In this document: positions 1-5,938 of the stretch, piece after piece
Position numbering within the stretch: position 1 is the first letter of the stretch
Layout of the letters: each line of letters starts with the position of its first letter
NCBI GenBank assembly: GCA_905211185.1
Contig: CAJLZR010000036.1
Span: 1 to 7,872, forward strand
Direction of reading: 5' to 3'
Length of the DNA stretch: 7,872 nucleotides
Source of the DNA: an uncultured Oscillospiraceae bacterium
GTDB lineage: Bacteria; Bacillota_A; Clostridia; Oscillospirales; Acutalibacteraceae
Made by a program: the position numbers and the translations under genes
Notes under the pieces: model-generated
What the model saw: the letters and a program-made list of their open reading frames with translations, nothing else
The model's database searches: none
Told to the model about the DNA's origin: nothing

Positions 1-2
1 GT

Positions 3-206
3 AAGCATCTTGTGTGTAAAGAGCTAATTTATGTGTTGGAAGGTTCCGGAAAATTACATTTTGAGGATAAAGTTGTAGATTTTGCGGCAGGAGATGCTGT
101 TTGGGTAAATCCTAATGAAAAGTATTATTGGGAAACAAATTACTGCAAAGTGACAATCACATGCTCGCCCGCTTGGTACAAAGAGCAATATGAGATAACT
201 GAGTAG
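3..206 (+). CDS. Cupin-domain protein, C-terminal part (5' end outside window)
   Basis: The frame is open from the first bases of the window, so this is the last 67 codons of a longer gene. The GTG at 12 is probably an internal valine, not a start: it has no ribosome binding site and the domain would begin mid-fold. The visible part has the second half of a small cupin beta-barrel: a YVLEGSGKL strand-turn-strand, then DFAAGDAVWVNPNEKYYW (the G-D-x-x-x-x-P-x cupin motif 2 region). The metal-binding histidines of cupin motif 1 would lie at or before the window edge. Single-domain cupins bind sugars, small acids or metal ions, or form the sensor part of AraC-type regulators; the substrate cannot be told here. 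The stop right after the barrel argues against a C-terminal DNA-binding domain. It ends in TAG at 204-206. Family call is fairly sure, function unknown. Confidence 0.75.
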   Translation, partial: KHLVCKELIYVLEGSGKLHFEDKVVDFAAGDAVWVNPNEKYYWETNYCKVTITCSPAWYKEQYEITE

Positions 207-219
207 TGTTCCTTATATA

Positions 220-240
220 CGTTTAAAATTCGTTTTAACG
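220..240 (+). terminator. Short bulged hairpin after the cupin gene, possible weak terminator
   Basis: Bases 220-240 can fold as CGTT(T)AAAA / TTTTAACG around a TTCG loop, an 8-bp stem with one bulged T. It lies 14 bases after the cupin stop and just before a good promoter, which is where a terminator would be expected. There is no T-run after the stem and only two G:C pairs, so termination activity is uncertain. Confidence 0.3.
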
Positions 241-244
241 ACGC

Positions 245-273
245 TTGAATATTATAATAAAATTTGCTAAAAT
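245..273 (+). promoter_or_regulatory. Sigma-A-type promoter for the YcxB-like gene
   Basis: A -35 box TTGAAT (245-250) is separated by 17 bases from a -10 box TAAAAT (268-273). The -10 box is preceded by TGC, giving an extended -10 (TGNTAAAAT). Transcription would start near 280, about 30 bases ahead of the GTG start at 310. A second TATAAT at 281-286 has no matching -35. This is a pattern match only. Confidence 0.6.
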
Positions 274-309
274 ACCCTTATATAATGCTAAATATAGGGG
301 AGAAAGTTT

Positions 310-777
310 GTGTATACCACAAAGATTAAATATACTTACGATGAATACAAAAAATTATCAGAATTTTCGATGAACTTACAATTACGAAAGACAAAAATTA
401 TATGTTATCTGTTGGTGGCGCTTATCAGTGTTTTTACATTTTTTGTAACTCAAAGCATATATGGAGCGCTTTTGACGCTGATAGTTGCGCTATTTATACC
501 ATTGATGACGAAATTTAATACCAATAGATTGATAAGAAAAATCTGAAATTCGAATAAATTAATGCAAAATGATGAAGTAGAAATTATATTTGATGATTCG
601 GGCTGGAGCACTGTAAACGAGCGCGGAACATATCACTATAAGTATGATGACATATATAAAATAGCTGAAACTAAAACTAATATTTATATATTTATATCTA
701 TAAATATGGCTACGATACTTGTAAAAGATAACTGCAGCGAAGAACTGATTGATTTTGTAAGAAAACTTAAGAAATAG
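310..777 (+). pseudogene. YcxB-like membrane protein gene interrupted by an in-frame TGA
   Basis: The GTG start at 310 has GGGGAG at 297-302, seven bases away. The frame reads 78 codons to TGA at 544-546 and then continues in the same frame without another stop to TAG at 775-777. The first part has a short polar N-terminus and two adjacent hydrophobic segments at about residues 30-47 and 50-67, followed by NRLIRK. The second part (NSNKLMQNDEVEI..., then a GTYHYKYDDIYKI region) resembles the cytoplasmic C-terminal domain of YcxB-like proteins. Joined, it gives about 155 residues, close to the usual size. The ATG at 562 has no ribosome binding site, so the second half is unlikely to be a separate gene. 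One base change (for example TGG to TGA) explains the break. Function of the family is not known. It could be a recent pseudogene, a sequencing error or a readthrough stop. Confidence 0.75.
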
Positions 778-803
778 TCATCTTGTGTATTATATTTTAA
801 CTT

Positions 804-831
804 AAAGAGTAGAAGAAAATTCTACTCTTTT
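804..831 (+). terminator. Hairpin terminator after the YcxB-like gene
   Basis: An 11-bp perfect inverted repeat (AAAGAGTAGAA at 804-814, TTCTACTCTTT at 820-830) encloses a 5-base loop, GAAAA. It is followed by only one further T, so the U-tract is mostly within the stem arm. It lies 27 bases after the stop codon. It is a plausible intrinsic terminator, perhaps in both directions because the left arm begins with an A-run. Confidence 0.55.
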
Positions 832-832
832 G

Positions 833-841
833 TGTTATAAT
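833..841 (+). promoter_or_regulatory. Extended -10 promoter element for the DUF4406-like gene
   Basis: TGTTATAAT at 833-841 is a perfect extended -10 (TGN plus consensus TATAAT). No good -35 is seen at the usual distance, where the hairpin at 804-830 lies instead. Transcription would start near 848, ahead of the AAGGAG at 869-874 and the ATG at 885. Confidence 0.5.
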
Positions 842-884
842 TTAACTGATGTTAATGTACTTAAACTGAAGGAGATAAAGAAAT

Positions 885-1219
885 ATGGTTGGAAATTATA
901 AAGTAATAACGCTTTGCGGTTCTACACGGTTTAGAGATGAGTTTTTAAGGTGCAAAGGGATCTGACTCTCAAAGGCAATATAGTTATTTCCGTGGGGGTT
1001 TTTAACCATGGAGAAGATTCTAAAGTTTGGGAAAAAATGGATGAAAAAACTATGGAAAAAACAAAAGAAATGCTTGATGATATGCATAAAAGAAAAATAG
1101 ATATGGCTGATGAAATTTTTGTTATAAACGTCGGCGGTTATATAGGGGAGAGTACTAAATCCGAAATCGAGTATGCAAAAATGCATGGTAAAAAAATAAA
1201 TTATTTGGAAAATAATTAA
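885..1219 (+). pseudogene. DUF4406 / nucleoside 2-deoxyribosyltransferase-like gene with a frameshift
   Basis: The ATG at 885 has AAGGAG at 869-874. The first frame encodes the family N-terminus, with VITLCGSTRFRDEFL, and then hits TGA at 963-965 after 26 codons. The rest of the protein lies in another frame from about 947 to TAA at 1217-1219: QRDLTLKGNIVISVGVF, then MLDDMHKRKIDMADEIFVIN, GGYIGEST and SEIEYAKMHGKK. CGSTRF and the glutamate of SEIEYA are the typical nucleotide-binding and active-site regions of this fold. A single lost A at the TTTTTAAGG stretch (942-950) would restore FLKVQRDLTLKG and give one protein of about 111 residues, a normal length. The alternative GTG at 950 would remove the nucleotide-binding loop and has no ribosome binding site. 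Either a broken gene, an assembly error, or less likely a programmed -1 shift. Confidence 0.8.
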
Positions 1220-1237
1220 AGAAGGCAACAACAAACA

Positions 1238-1687
1238 ATGGATATCAAAATATACAAAGTTAATCCAGATTCCGAACTTAATAAAAAGTTACTTACATTT
1301 GTTGAAAACAGTTCATGGAACGATACAAAAGAGCACACCGCAAAAATGATACGTGAGAATAACTTTAGTGATTGGGAGTCCATGTTTGTTGCAATGGATA
1401 AAGATAAAATAGTTGGACATGCATCGATTTTAAAAACTGATTATTACCCATTACCGGAAATTTCCCCGTGGATATCAACTGTTTTTGTTACAGAAGAATA
1501 TCGAGGAATGAAAATAAGCGGTTTAATGATAGATTTTATTAATAAATATGCTAAAGAGTTGGGTTTTGATAAAACATATATACCATCCGAACATTTCGGT
1601 ATTTACGAAAAGTATGGCTACAAATATATAAAAGATATTGTTAATTATGGCGGGGGTATCGACCATTTGTTTTTTAAAAGAATATGA
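1238..1687 (+). CDS. GNAT-family N-acetyltransferase
   Basis: A 149-residue single-domain protein of the usual GNAT size. The core is visible: a beta strand ending in DKIVGHASIL (about 56-65), the strand ISTVFVTEEYRG (79-90) that leads into the acetyl-CoA pyrophosphate loop R-G-M-K-I-S (89-94), the helix after it (LMIDFINKYAKELG, 96-109), and the final IYEKYGYKYI segment typical of the C-terminal half. The acetyl-CoA loop is looser than the common Q/RxxGxG. The acceptor is unknown; relatives acetylate amino groups of small molecules, drugs or proteins. The ATG at 1238 is only 18 bases after the preceding stop, with a weak AAGAAGG at 1219-1225 placed rather far away, so translation may depend partly on the upstream gene, which is broken. 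It stops at TGA 1685-1687. Confidence 0.85.
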   Translation: MDIKIYKVNPDSELNKKLLTFVENSSWNDTKEHTAKMIRENNFSDWESMFVAMDKDKIVGHASILKTDYYPLPEISPWISTVFVTEEYRGMKISGLMIDFINKYAKELGFDKTYIPSEHFGIYEKYGYKYIKDIVNYGGGIDHLFFKRI

Positions 1688-1696
1688 TTTTATAAT
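1667..1696 (+). promoter_or_regulatory. Possible promoter at the end of the acetyltransferase gene
   Basis: TTGTTT (1667-1672), 18 bases, then a perfect TATAAT (1691-1696). Transcription would start near 1703, ahead of the GGAGG at 1711-1715, and could drive the short ORF at 1724 and the cysteine-rich gene at 1830. The -35 match is only moderate and the DNA is AT-rich. Confidence 0.35.
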
Positions 1697-1723
1697 CGTA
1701 ACAAATCCATGGAGGTATCTCAA

Positions 1724-1789
1724 ATGAGCGAAAACAATATAAATTGCGATATAGGGATTTTTACATATTTAATAAATTTAGAAAAATAA
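1724..1789 (+). CDS. Short ORF of 21 codons with a strong ribosome binding site
   Basis: ATG at 1724, preceded by GGAGG at 1711-1715 with 8 bases between, one of the best ribosome binding sites in the window. It ends at TAA 1787-1789. The product, MSENNINCDIGIFTYLINLEK, has one cysteine, no signal peptide and no membrane segment. I do not recognise it. It is in the same frame as the acetyltransferase that ends at 1687. It may be a real small protein, the surviving 5' end of a deleted gene, or a leader for the cysteine-rich gene that begins 40 bases later. The strength of the ribosome binding site supports real or former translation. Confidence 0.4.
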   Translation: MSENNINCDIGIFTYLINLEK

Positions 1790-1829
1790 AGTTGATAGAT
1801 AAATAGTAAGTTATAGTGGAGATTTTATT

Positions 1830-2270
1830 ATGGAATGTAGAGAGTGTTACAGTGATAAAAGTAGAATTACGCCTTTGTTAGGTGCAAGACAATGTTTAGA
1901 AAATCATTTACAATATGTTTGCGGAACTTGCGGTAGATGTATTTGTATTGATAAAGATAAAATAAGAGGCCTACAAAGATGGAACTTTCCGTTTAAAAGT
2001 TTAAATATAGCAAAATTATATTTACGAACAGCAGATTTTACCAATAGAAAATGCTGTGGCATCTATGAGATAGAAAATTCAAAAGGAAGAAAATCATATA
2101 AGATATTTGCAAGTGAAACAGAGCTTAAAGAATATTTGTTAAAAAACAAAGATAAAGTTTGTAAAGATAATAAAGAAATGTTTTCAATGAATGAGTATAA
2201 AGAATATAAAAATACTCAAATCAAGCATTTATCACAAGATGAAGTTGAAAAATATTTAAGTGAAATGTAA
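1830..2270 (+). CDS. Cysteine-rich zinc-ribbon-like protein of unknown function
   Basis: A 146-residue protein starting at ATG 1830 with GGAG at 1818-1821. The N-terminal 40 residues contain C3-x2-C6 and a dense C31-x2-C34-x2-C37-x-C39 cluster (CGTCGRCICI), with C22 and H26 between them. This arrangement suggests a zinc ribbon or a related metal-binding knuckle. A basic and aromatic middle follows (RGLQRWNFPFKSLNIAKLYLRTAD, about 46-69), then C75-C76 and a charged C-terminal half with helix-like segments (ELKEYLLKNK, DEVEKYLSEM). It looks like an intact member of a small protein family seen as hypothetical protein in clostridial genomes; I know no function for it. No signal peptide or membrane segment, so cytoplasmic. 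RNA or DNA binding would fit a ribbon next to a basic patch, but that is inference. Confidence 0.8.
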   Translation: MECRECYSDKSRITPLLGARQCLENHLQYVCGTCGRCICIDKDKIRGLQRWNFPFKSLNIAKLYLRTADFTNRKCCGIYEIENSKGRKSYKIFASETELKEYLLKNKDKVCKDNKEMFSMNEYKEYKNTQIKHLSQDEVEKYLSEM

Positions 2271-2325
2271 CACACAAATTACAATTTATAGAGTGTTTAA
2301 TTTGAAAAAATACGGAAGTGAAAGA

Positions 2326-3216
2326 ATGAGTAAAGAAAGTGAAGAAATTTTTCATAAAGTCCATATAGCATGGTTCCCCGGACACATGGCAAAAACAAAA
2401 AGGCTTTTGAAAGAAGCTCTTAAAAATATAGATCTTGTTGTGGAGGTTTTAGATGCAAGGATTCCGTATAGCAGTTCAAATCCGGATTTAAATCAAATAA
2501 TTGAGAATAAACCAAAAATAATCATTTTAAATAAATCCGATTTATCTGACCCAACCCAAAATCAAAAGTGGATAAAGCATTATGAAGCCACAGGATATCC
2601 TTGCATGGAGTTTAGCTCTAAAAGTAATAAATATGTTTCTGATTTTAAAAATAAGGTTTTAAATATAATGGAGGATAAAATTCAAAAGTTCAAATCGAAA
2701 GGTTTGCTTGGGTATAAGATAAGGGTAATGGTTGTTGGCATTCCAAATTCCGGTAAATCTTCGTTTATAAATAAAATTTGTGGGAAATCAAAGTGTAAGG
2801 TTGAAAACAGGCCCGGTGTTACGCGCCAAAATCAGTGGTATAGTGTTGGTGATAATATCGAGTTTTTGGATACGCCCGGGGTTTTATGGCCAAAATTTGA
2901 TGATGAAAAAGTTGCTTATAATTTGGCTTTTACGGGAGCTATAAAAGATAAAATACTCGATACCGAAGATTTGGCGTTTCATTTTATAAAATCTGTGAAA
3001 GAAAGATACTGCCAAAATATTTGCGATAGGTTTGGTGTTGATATTTCTAAAATTTCTGAATCGGACCCTTGGGAAGCGGTAGAGTTTATCGGTAAAAAGC
3101 GAGGTTTTCTTATATCCGGAGGAGAAATAGATACGCTGCGGACTTCCAATATGATTTTGGAGGAATTTAGAAGCGGCAAATTTGGAAGAATTGGTTTGGA
3201 AAGTCCCAATGATTAG
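2326..3216 (+). CDS. rbgA: Ribosome biogenesis GTPase RbgA (YlqF)
   Basis: A circularly permuted GTPase needed for late assembly of the large (50S) ribosomal subunit. From ATG 2326 the protein has 296 residues, slightly longer than the usual roughly 280-290. The conserved WFPGHMAKT opening is at 16-24. The motifs come in the permuted order G4-G1-G2-G3: NKSD at 69-72, the P-loop GIPNSGKS at 138-145, PGVTR at 163-167, and DTPG at 182-185. The C-terminal region (about 220-290) matches the helical domain of the family. I chose ATG 2326 over GTG 2260 because the family starts near the WFPGHM motif, GGAAG lies at 2314-2318, and the longer form would overlap the upstream gene by 11 bases with no family-like sequence. 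It heads the run rbgA-rnhB-yraN, a common Firmicutes order. Confidence 0.95.
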   Translation: MSKESEEIFHKVHIAWFPGHMAKTKRLLKEALKNIDLVVEVLDARIPYSSSNPDLNQIIENKPKIIILNKSDLSDPTQNQKWIKHYEATGYPCMEFSSKSNKYVSDFKNKVLNIMEDKIQKFKSKGLLGYKIRVMVVGIPNSGKSSFINKICGKSKCKVENRPGVTRQNQWYSVGDNIEFLDTPGVLWPKFDDEKVAYNLAFTGAIKDKILDTEDLAFHFIKSVKERYCQNICDRFGVDISKISESDPWEAVEFIGKKRGFLISGGEIDTLRTSNMILEEFRSGKFGRIGLESPND

Positions 3217-3240
3217 ATTATTTTGTTTAGGAAGGTTTTT

Positions 3241-3846
3241 ATGGATTGGCTAAGTTACGAAAAAATGTATTTAAATCAGGGCTATAAGTTTATTTGTGGG
3301 GTAGATGAAGCGGGCAGAGGTCCGCTTGCAGGTGACGTTTATGCGGCAGCGGTTATTCTGCCCGAAGAAACTGTTATTGAGGGGATAAATGATTCTAAAA
3401 AACTAAGCGAGAAAAAAAGAGAATATTTATTTGATGTGATTAAAGAAAAAGCGTTCGGTTACAGCATTGCCTCCGCAAGCGCCGAGGAAATTGATAGTTT
3501 AAATATATTGCAGGCAACTTTTTTGGCAATGAAGCGAGCCGTAAATGGGCTTAATCCAAAAGCGGATTTTGCCATGATAGATGGTAACCGAACACCAAAA
3601 CTGGATATACCGCTTGCGACTATTATTAAAGGCGATTCACTTTCTTGTTCCATAGCAGCTGCGTCTATTTTAGCAAAGGTAACAAGGGATAGGGTAATGA
3701 AAAAAGAGGCGCAAAAATATCCTGAATATTTCTTTGAAAAACATAAGGGATACGGAACAAAACTACATTTTGAAATGATAAAAAAATATGGGCCGTGTCC
3801 TATACATAGAAGATCGTTTTTAAGAAAGATTCTCAAAGATAACTAG
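3241..3846 (+). CDS. rnhB: Ribonuclease HII
   Basis: RNase HII removes RNA from RNA-DNA hybrids and cuts at single ribonucleotides left in DNA. The 201-residue protein has the signature GVDEAGRGPLAG at 20-31 with catalytic D22 and E23. The other likely metal-binding acids are D114 (in AMIDGN) and D132 (in KGDS), followed by AAASILAKVTRD (139-150) and the C-terminal KGYGTKLHFE region. All key elements are present, so it should be active. Residue 32, just after GPLAG, is D where proline is usual; this is not a catalytic position. The start ATG 3241 follows AGGAAGG at 3229-3235 by five bases and is better than TTG 3223, which would place this site inside the gene. The gap from rbgA is 24 bases. 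Confidence 0.96.
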   Translation: MDWLSYEKMYLNQGYKFICGVDEAGRGPLAGDVYAAAVILPEETVIEGINDSKKLSEKKREYLFDVIKEKAFGYSIASASAEEIDSLNILQATFLAMKRAVNGLNPKADFAMIDGNRTPKLDIPLATIIKGDSLSCSIAAASILAKVTRDRVMKKEAQKYPEYFFEKHKGYGTKLHFEMIKKYGPCPIHRRSFLRKILKDN

Positions 3847-3855
3847 GAGTAAAAC

Positions 3856-4236
3856 TTGAAAAATATTGATACCGGTAAATTGGGCGAAAACGCAGTTAAA
3901 GAATATCTTTTAAATAAAGGATATATTTTTTTAAAAAGTAATTATCATAGCCGATATGGTGAAATAGATATAATTTTTGAAAATGATAAATATATTATTT
4001 TTGTGGAAGTAAAAACCCGCAAAAAAGGCTCTTTGGTGCGAGGAATAGATTCTGTGGATATTTTTAAAAGGGGAAATATAGTAAAAACAGCCCTTATGTA
4101 TCTTGCGGAATTTAAGCCCCAAAAGCAGCCGAGGTTTGATGTTGCGGAAGTATTAATTAACAGAATGGGGGAATGTGAGAAGATAAATTATTTTGAAAAC
4201 GCTTTCGATATGGAGGAACTTGGTGCATTTTTTTGA
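3856..4236 (+). CDS. yraN: YraN family (UPF0102) nuclease-fold protein
   Basis: A 126-residue protein of the UPF0102 family, which has a restriction-endonuclease-like PD-(D/E)XK fold; its exact role is not established. The family hallmarks are KLGENAVKEYL (8-18, with E11), GEIDII (35-40, with D38) and FVEVKTR (49-55, with the E-V-K catalytic-type triad). Length is normal. It starts with TTG at 3856, supported by AGGAG at 3845-3849 six bases away; this site overlaps the rnhB stop, so the genes are probably translationally coupled. Position directly after rnhB is typical. It ends in TGA at 4234-4236, overlapping the next gene by 14 bases. Confidence 0.93.
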   Translation: MKNIDTGKLGENAVKEYLLNKGYIFLKSNYHSRYGEIDIIFENDKYIIFVEVKTRKKGSLVRGIDSVDIFKRGNIVKTALMYLAEFKPQKQPRFDVAEVLINRMGECEKINYFENAFDMEELGAFF

Positions 4237-5158
4237 CCTTCACTGTGATACGCTTTATAGAGCGTTAATCGAGGGCAAAAGTTTAGATGACGGTGACCTC
4301 GATGTGTCGTTTAAAAAAATGTGTAGTTTAAATTTATATATAGGTTGCTTTGCCGTGTGGATTCCCGATACTTTTCGTGGCGGAAAAGCGATGAAGCTTT
4401 TTGATGATTGCGTAAATTTATTAGAAAAATCTGTAAGTAAAAAATCATATAATATTAGCTTTTTAAAAAACAGAAACGATTTTAAAAAAGTAAAGCGCGC
4501 CGGTTCGGGGCAAGGAATTATTTTATCCGTTGAAGGCGGAGCGGTTCTGGGCGGCAAAATAAAAAATGTCGATTATCTTTATAAAAAAGGCGTAAGAATA
4601 ATAACGCTTACCTGGAACGGACCGTGTGAAATTGGCGATGGAATTGGAGTAAAGAATGGGGGAGGATTAACTGAATTCGGGCGCAAGGCTGTATCTAAAA
4701 TGGAAAAATTAAATATCATTATCGACCTATCGCACGCGAGCGAAAAGCTTTTCTACGATGTTGCAAAAATCACAAGAAATCCGTTTGTTCTTAGCCATTC
4801 TAACTCCAGAACCATATGTTCAAATCCAAGAAATATTACCGACGAGCAGTTTAAGGTTGTTAAGGCTCGCAAAGGGCTTATAGGGGTGAATTTTTGCAAG
4901 GAGTTTCTAAGTGGAAATCAGGACGTAATGTTTGATGATGTAAGACGCCATATAGAACATTTTTTGGAACTCGGTGGAGAAAACAACTTGGCATTTGGTA
5001 GCGATTTTGACGGTGCGGAAATTTTGGAAGATGTTAAGAAGCTCCCCAAAATTAAAAATTTATATGAATATTTTTTAATTAAGAATTATAATGAAACTTT
5101 ACTTGATAAAATATTTTTTAAAAACGCTTTTGAATTCGTTTTTAAAAATATGGGTTAG
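4223..5158 (+). CDS. Membrane dipeptidase family protein (peptidase M19)
   Basis: A 311-residue zinc dipeptidase of the renal dipeptidase / M19 family (TIM-barrel metallohydrolase), expected to split dipeptides, possibly including D-amino-acid ones. The two-metal site is complete: H7 and D9 in DLHCDT, the bridging E104 in LSVEGG, H171 in DLSHASE, H192 in VLSHSNSR, and D261 in FGSDFDG. Despite the family name there is no signal peptide or membrane segment, so it is probably cytoplasmic. I chose GTG 4223 because GGAGG (4212-4216) is six bases away and the protein then opens with the family motif; the TTG at 4193 has no such site. The start lies inside yraN, so translation is likely coupled. Substrate is not known. 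Confidence 0.92.
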   Translation: MHFFDLHCDTLYRALIEGKSLDDGDLDVSFKKMCSLNLYIGCFAVWIPDTFRGGKAMKLFDDCVNLLEKSVSKKSYNISFLKNRNDFKKVKRAGSGQGIILSVEGGAVLGGKIKNVDYLYKKGVRIITLTWNGPCEIGDGIGVKNGGGLTEFGRKAVSKMEKLNIIIDLSHASEKLFYDVAKITRNPFVLSHSNSRTICSNPRNITDEQFKVVKARKGLIGVNFCKEFLSGNQDVMFDDVRRHIEHFLELGGENNLAFGSDFDGAEILEDVKKLPKIKNLYEYFLIKNYNETLLDKIFFKNAFEFVFKNMG

Positions 5159-5170
5159 TTGGAGGTTTAA

Positions 5171-5860
5171 ATGTCAGTTTATGCTATTTCGGATCTTCAT
5201 TTATCTTTAAATTCGGATAAATCCATGGAAGTGTTTGCAGGCTGGGAAGATTACGTAAATAAAATAAGAGATAACTGGGGAAAAAAGATTTTAAAGGAAG
5301 ATACGGTTGTTATAATTGGCGATATTTCTTGGGCTATGAGTTTAGAGGAAGCAAAAAAAGATTTGGAATTTGTAAATGATTTGCCGGGCAGAAAAATTTT
5401 AATTAAAGGAAATCATGATTATTGGTGGAGTACAAAGGCAAAAGTAAATAATTTCTTGGAAGAAAATAATTTAGATAAAATAGATATTCTTTATAACTCT
5501 GCATTTCAAGCCGAAAATATTTCCGTTTGCGGAACAAGGGGTTGGATGTATAATTCTGAAGAATCCGAAGACCAAAAAATTCTTGCTCGGGAGGTTGGAA
5601 GATTAGAAAAATCTTTGGATTGTGCCTGCGCATTTGGATTACCGCCGGTAGTGTTTTTGCATTATCCGCCGGTGTATGGCTTTGGGGAGTCTGAAAAAAT
5701 TATTAATATTTTGATTGAAAGAAATATCAAAAAATGTTATTATGGACATATTCATGGCAATGAAGCAAAAAAAGGTATAATCGAAGGGATGTACAAGGGT
5801 ATAGAGTTCCATTTGGTTTCATGCGATTATGTTGGCTTTTGCCCTGTGCTTGTTTCTTAG
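5171..5860 (+). CDS. Calcineurin-like metallophosphoesterase (COG1768-like)
   Basis: A 229-residue cytoplasmic metallophosphoesterase. All five blocks of the two-metal site are visible: D8-L-H10 near the start, G50-D51 (IIGDISWAMS), G80-N81-H82-D83 followed by YWW, H164 in LHYPP, and G192-H193-I-H195-G196. The GDISWAMSLEEA and GNHDYWW wording matches the stand-alone predicted phosphohydrolases of COG1768, whose substrate is not known to me. Length is normal. ATG 5171 has GGAGG at 5161-5165, five bases away, and the gene follows the dipeptidase by 12 bases, so the two are probably cotranscribed. Confidence 0.92.
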   Translation: MSVYAISDLHLSLNSDKSMEVFAGWEDYVNKIRDNWGKKILKEDTVVIIGDISWAMSLEEAKKDLEFVNDLPGRKILIKGNHDYWWSTKAKVNNFLEENNLDKIDILYNSAFQAENISVCGTRGWMYNSEESEDQKILAREVGRLEKSLDCACAFGLPPVVFLHYPPVYGFGESEKIINILIERNIKKCYYGHIHGNEAKKGIIEGMYKGIEFHLVSCDYVGFCPVLVS

Positions 5861-5938
5861 ATTTTGCTTTTATTTTGCGGTAATTTTGTTTTCAAATAAT
5901 TTTATTAATTTGTGTTTTGAAAGGATGAATTTTAAGGT

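Noticed and set aside
544..965. Reassignment of TGA to a sense codon, because TGA interrupts two neighbouring genes
   Set aside because: In the DUF4406-like gene the TGA is only a result of the frame change. TGA ends the acetyltransferase and yraN at natural lengths, and tryptophans in the window use TGG.
896..1234. 112-codon ORF on the minus strand over the DUF4406-like gene
   Set aside because: It mirrors a recognisable + strand protein, is rich in F/I/H as expected from antisense of AT-rich code, and matches no family I know.
1792..1817. Promoter TTGATA ... TATAGT ahead of the cysteine-rich gene
   Set aside because: The spacing is only 14 bases and transcription would start at or inside the start region of the gene.
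2260..2325. Longer rbgA form starting at GTG 2260
   Set aside because: It would overlap the preceding gene by 11 bases, has no ribosome binding site and adds residues that do not resemble the family; ATG 2326 fits better.
3223..3240. Longer rnhB form starting at TTG 3223
   Set aside because: The AGGAAGG at 3229-3235 would lie inside the gene, whereas it is ideally placed for ATG 3241.
3459..3836. 125-codon minus-strand ORF within rnhB, and the other minus-strand ORFs in yraN, the dipeptidase and tig
   Set aside because: All lie fully inside strongly supported + strand genes and have no ribosome binding site or family features.
4193..4222. Longer dipeptidase form starting at TTG 4193
   Set aside because: No ribosome binding site there; GGAGG at 4212-4216 points to GTG 4223, which begins just before the DLHCDT motif.
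5890..5922. Hairpin TTTCAAA / TTTGAAA that could hide the tig ribosome binding site
   Set aside because: Seven pairs, only one G:C, with a 19-base loop: expected by chance in such AT-rich sequence.
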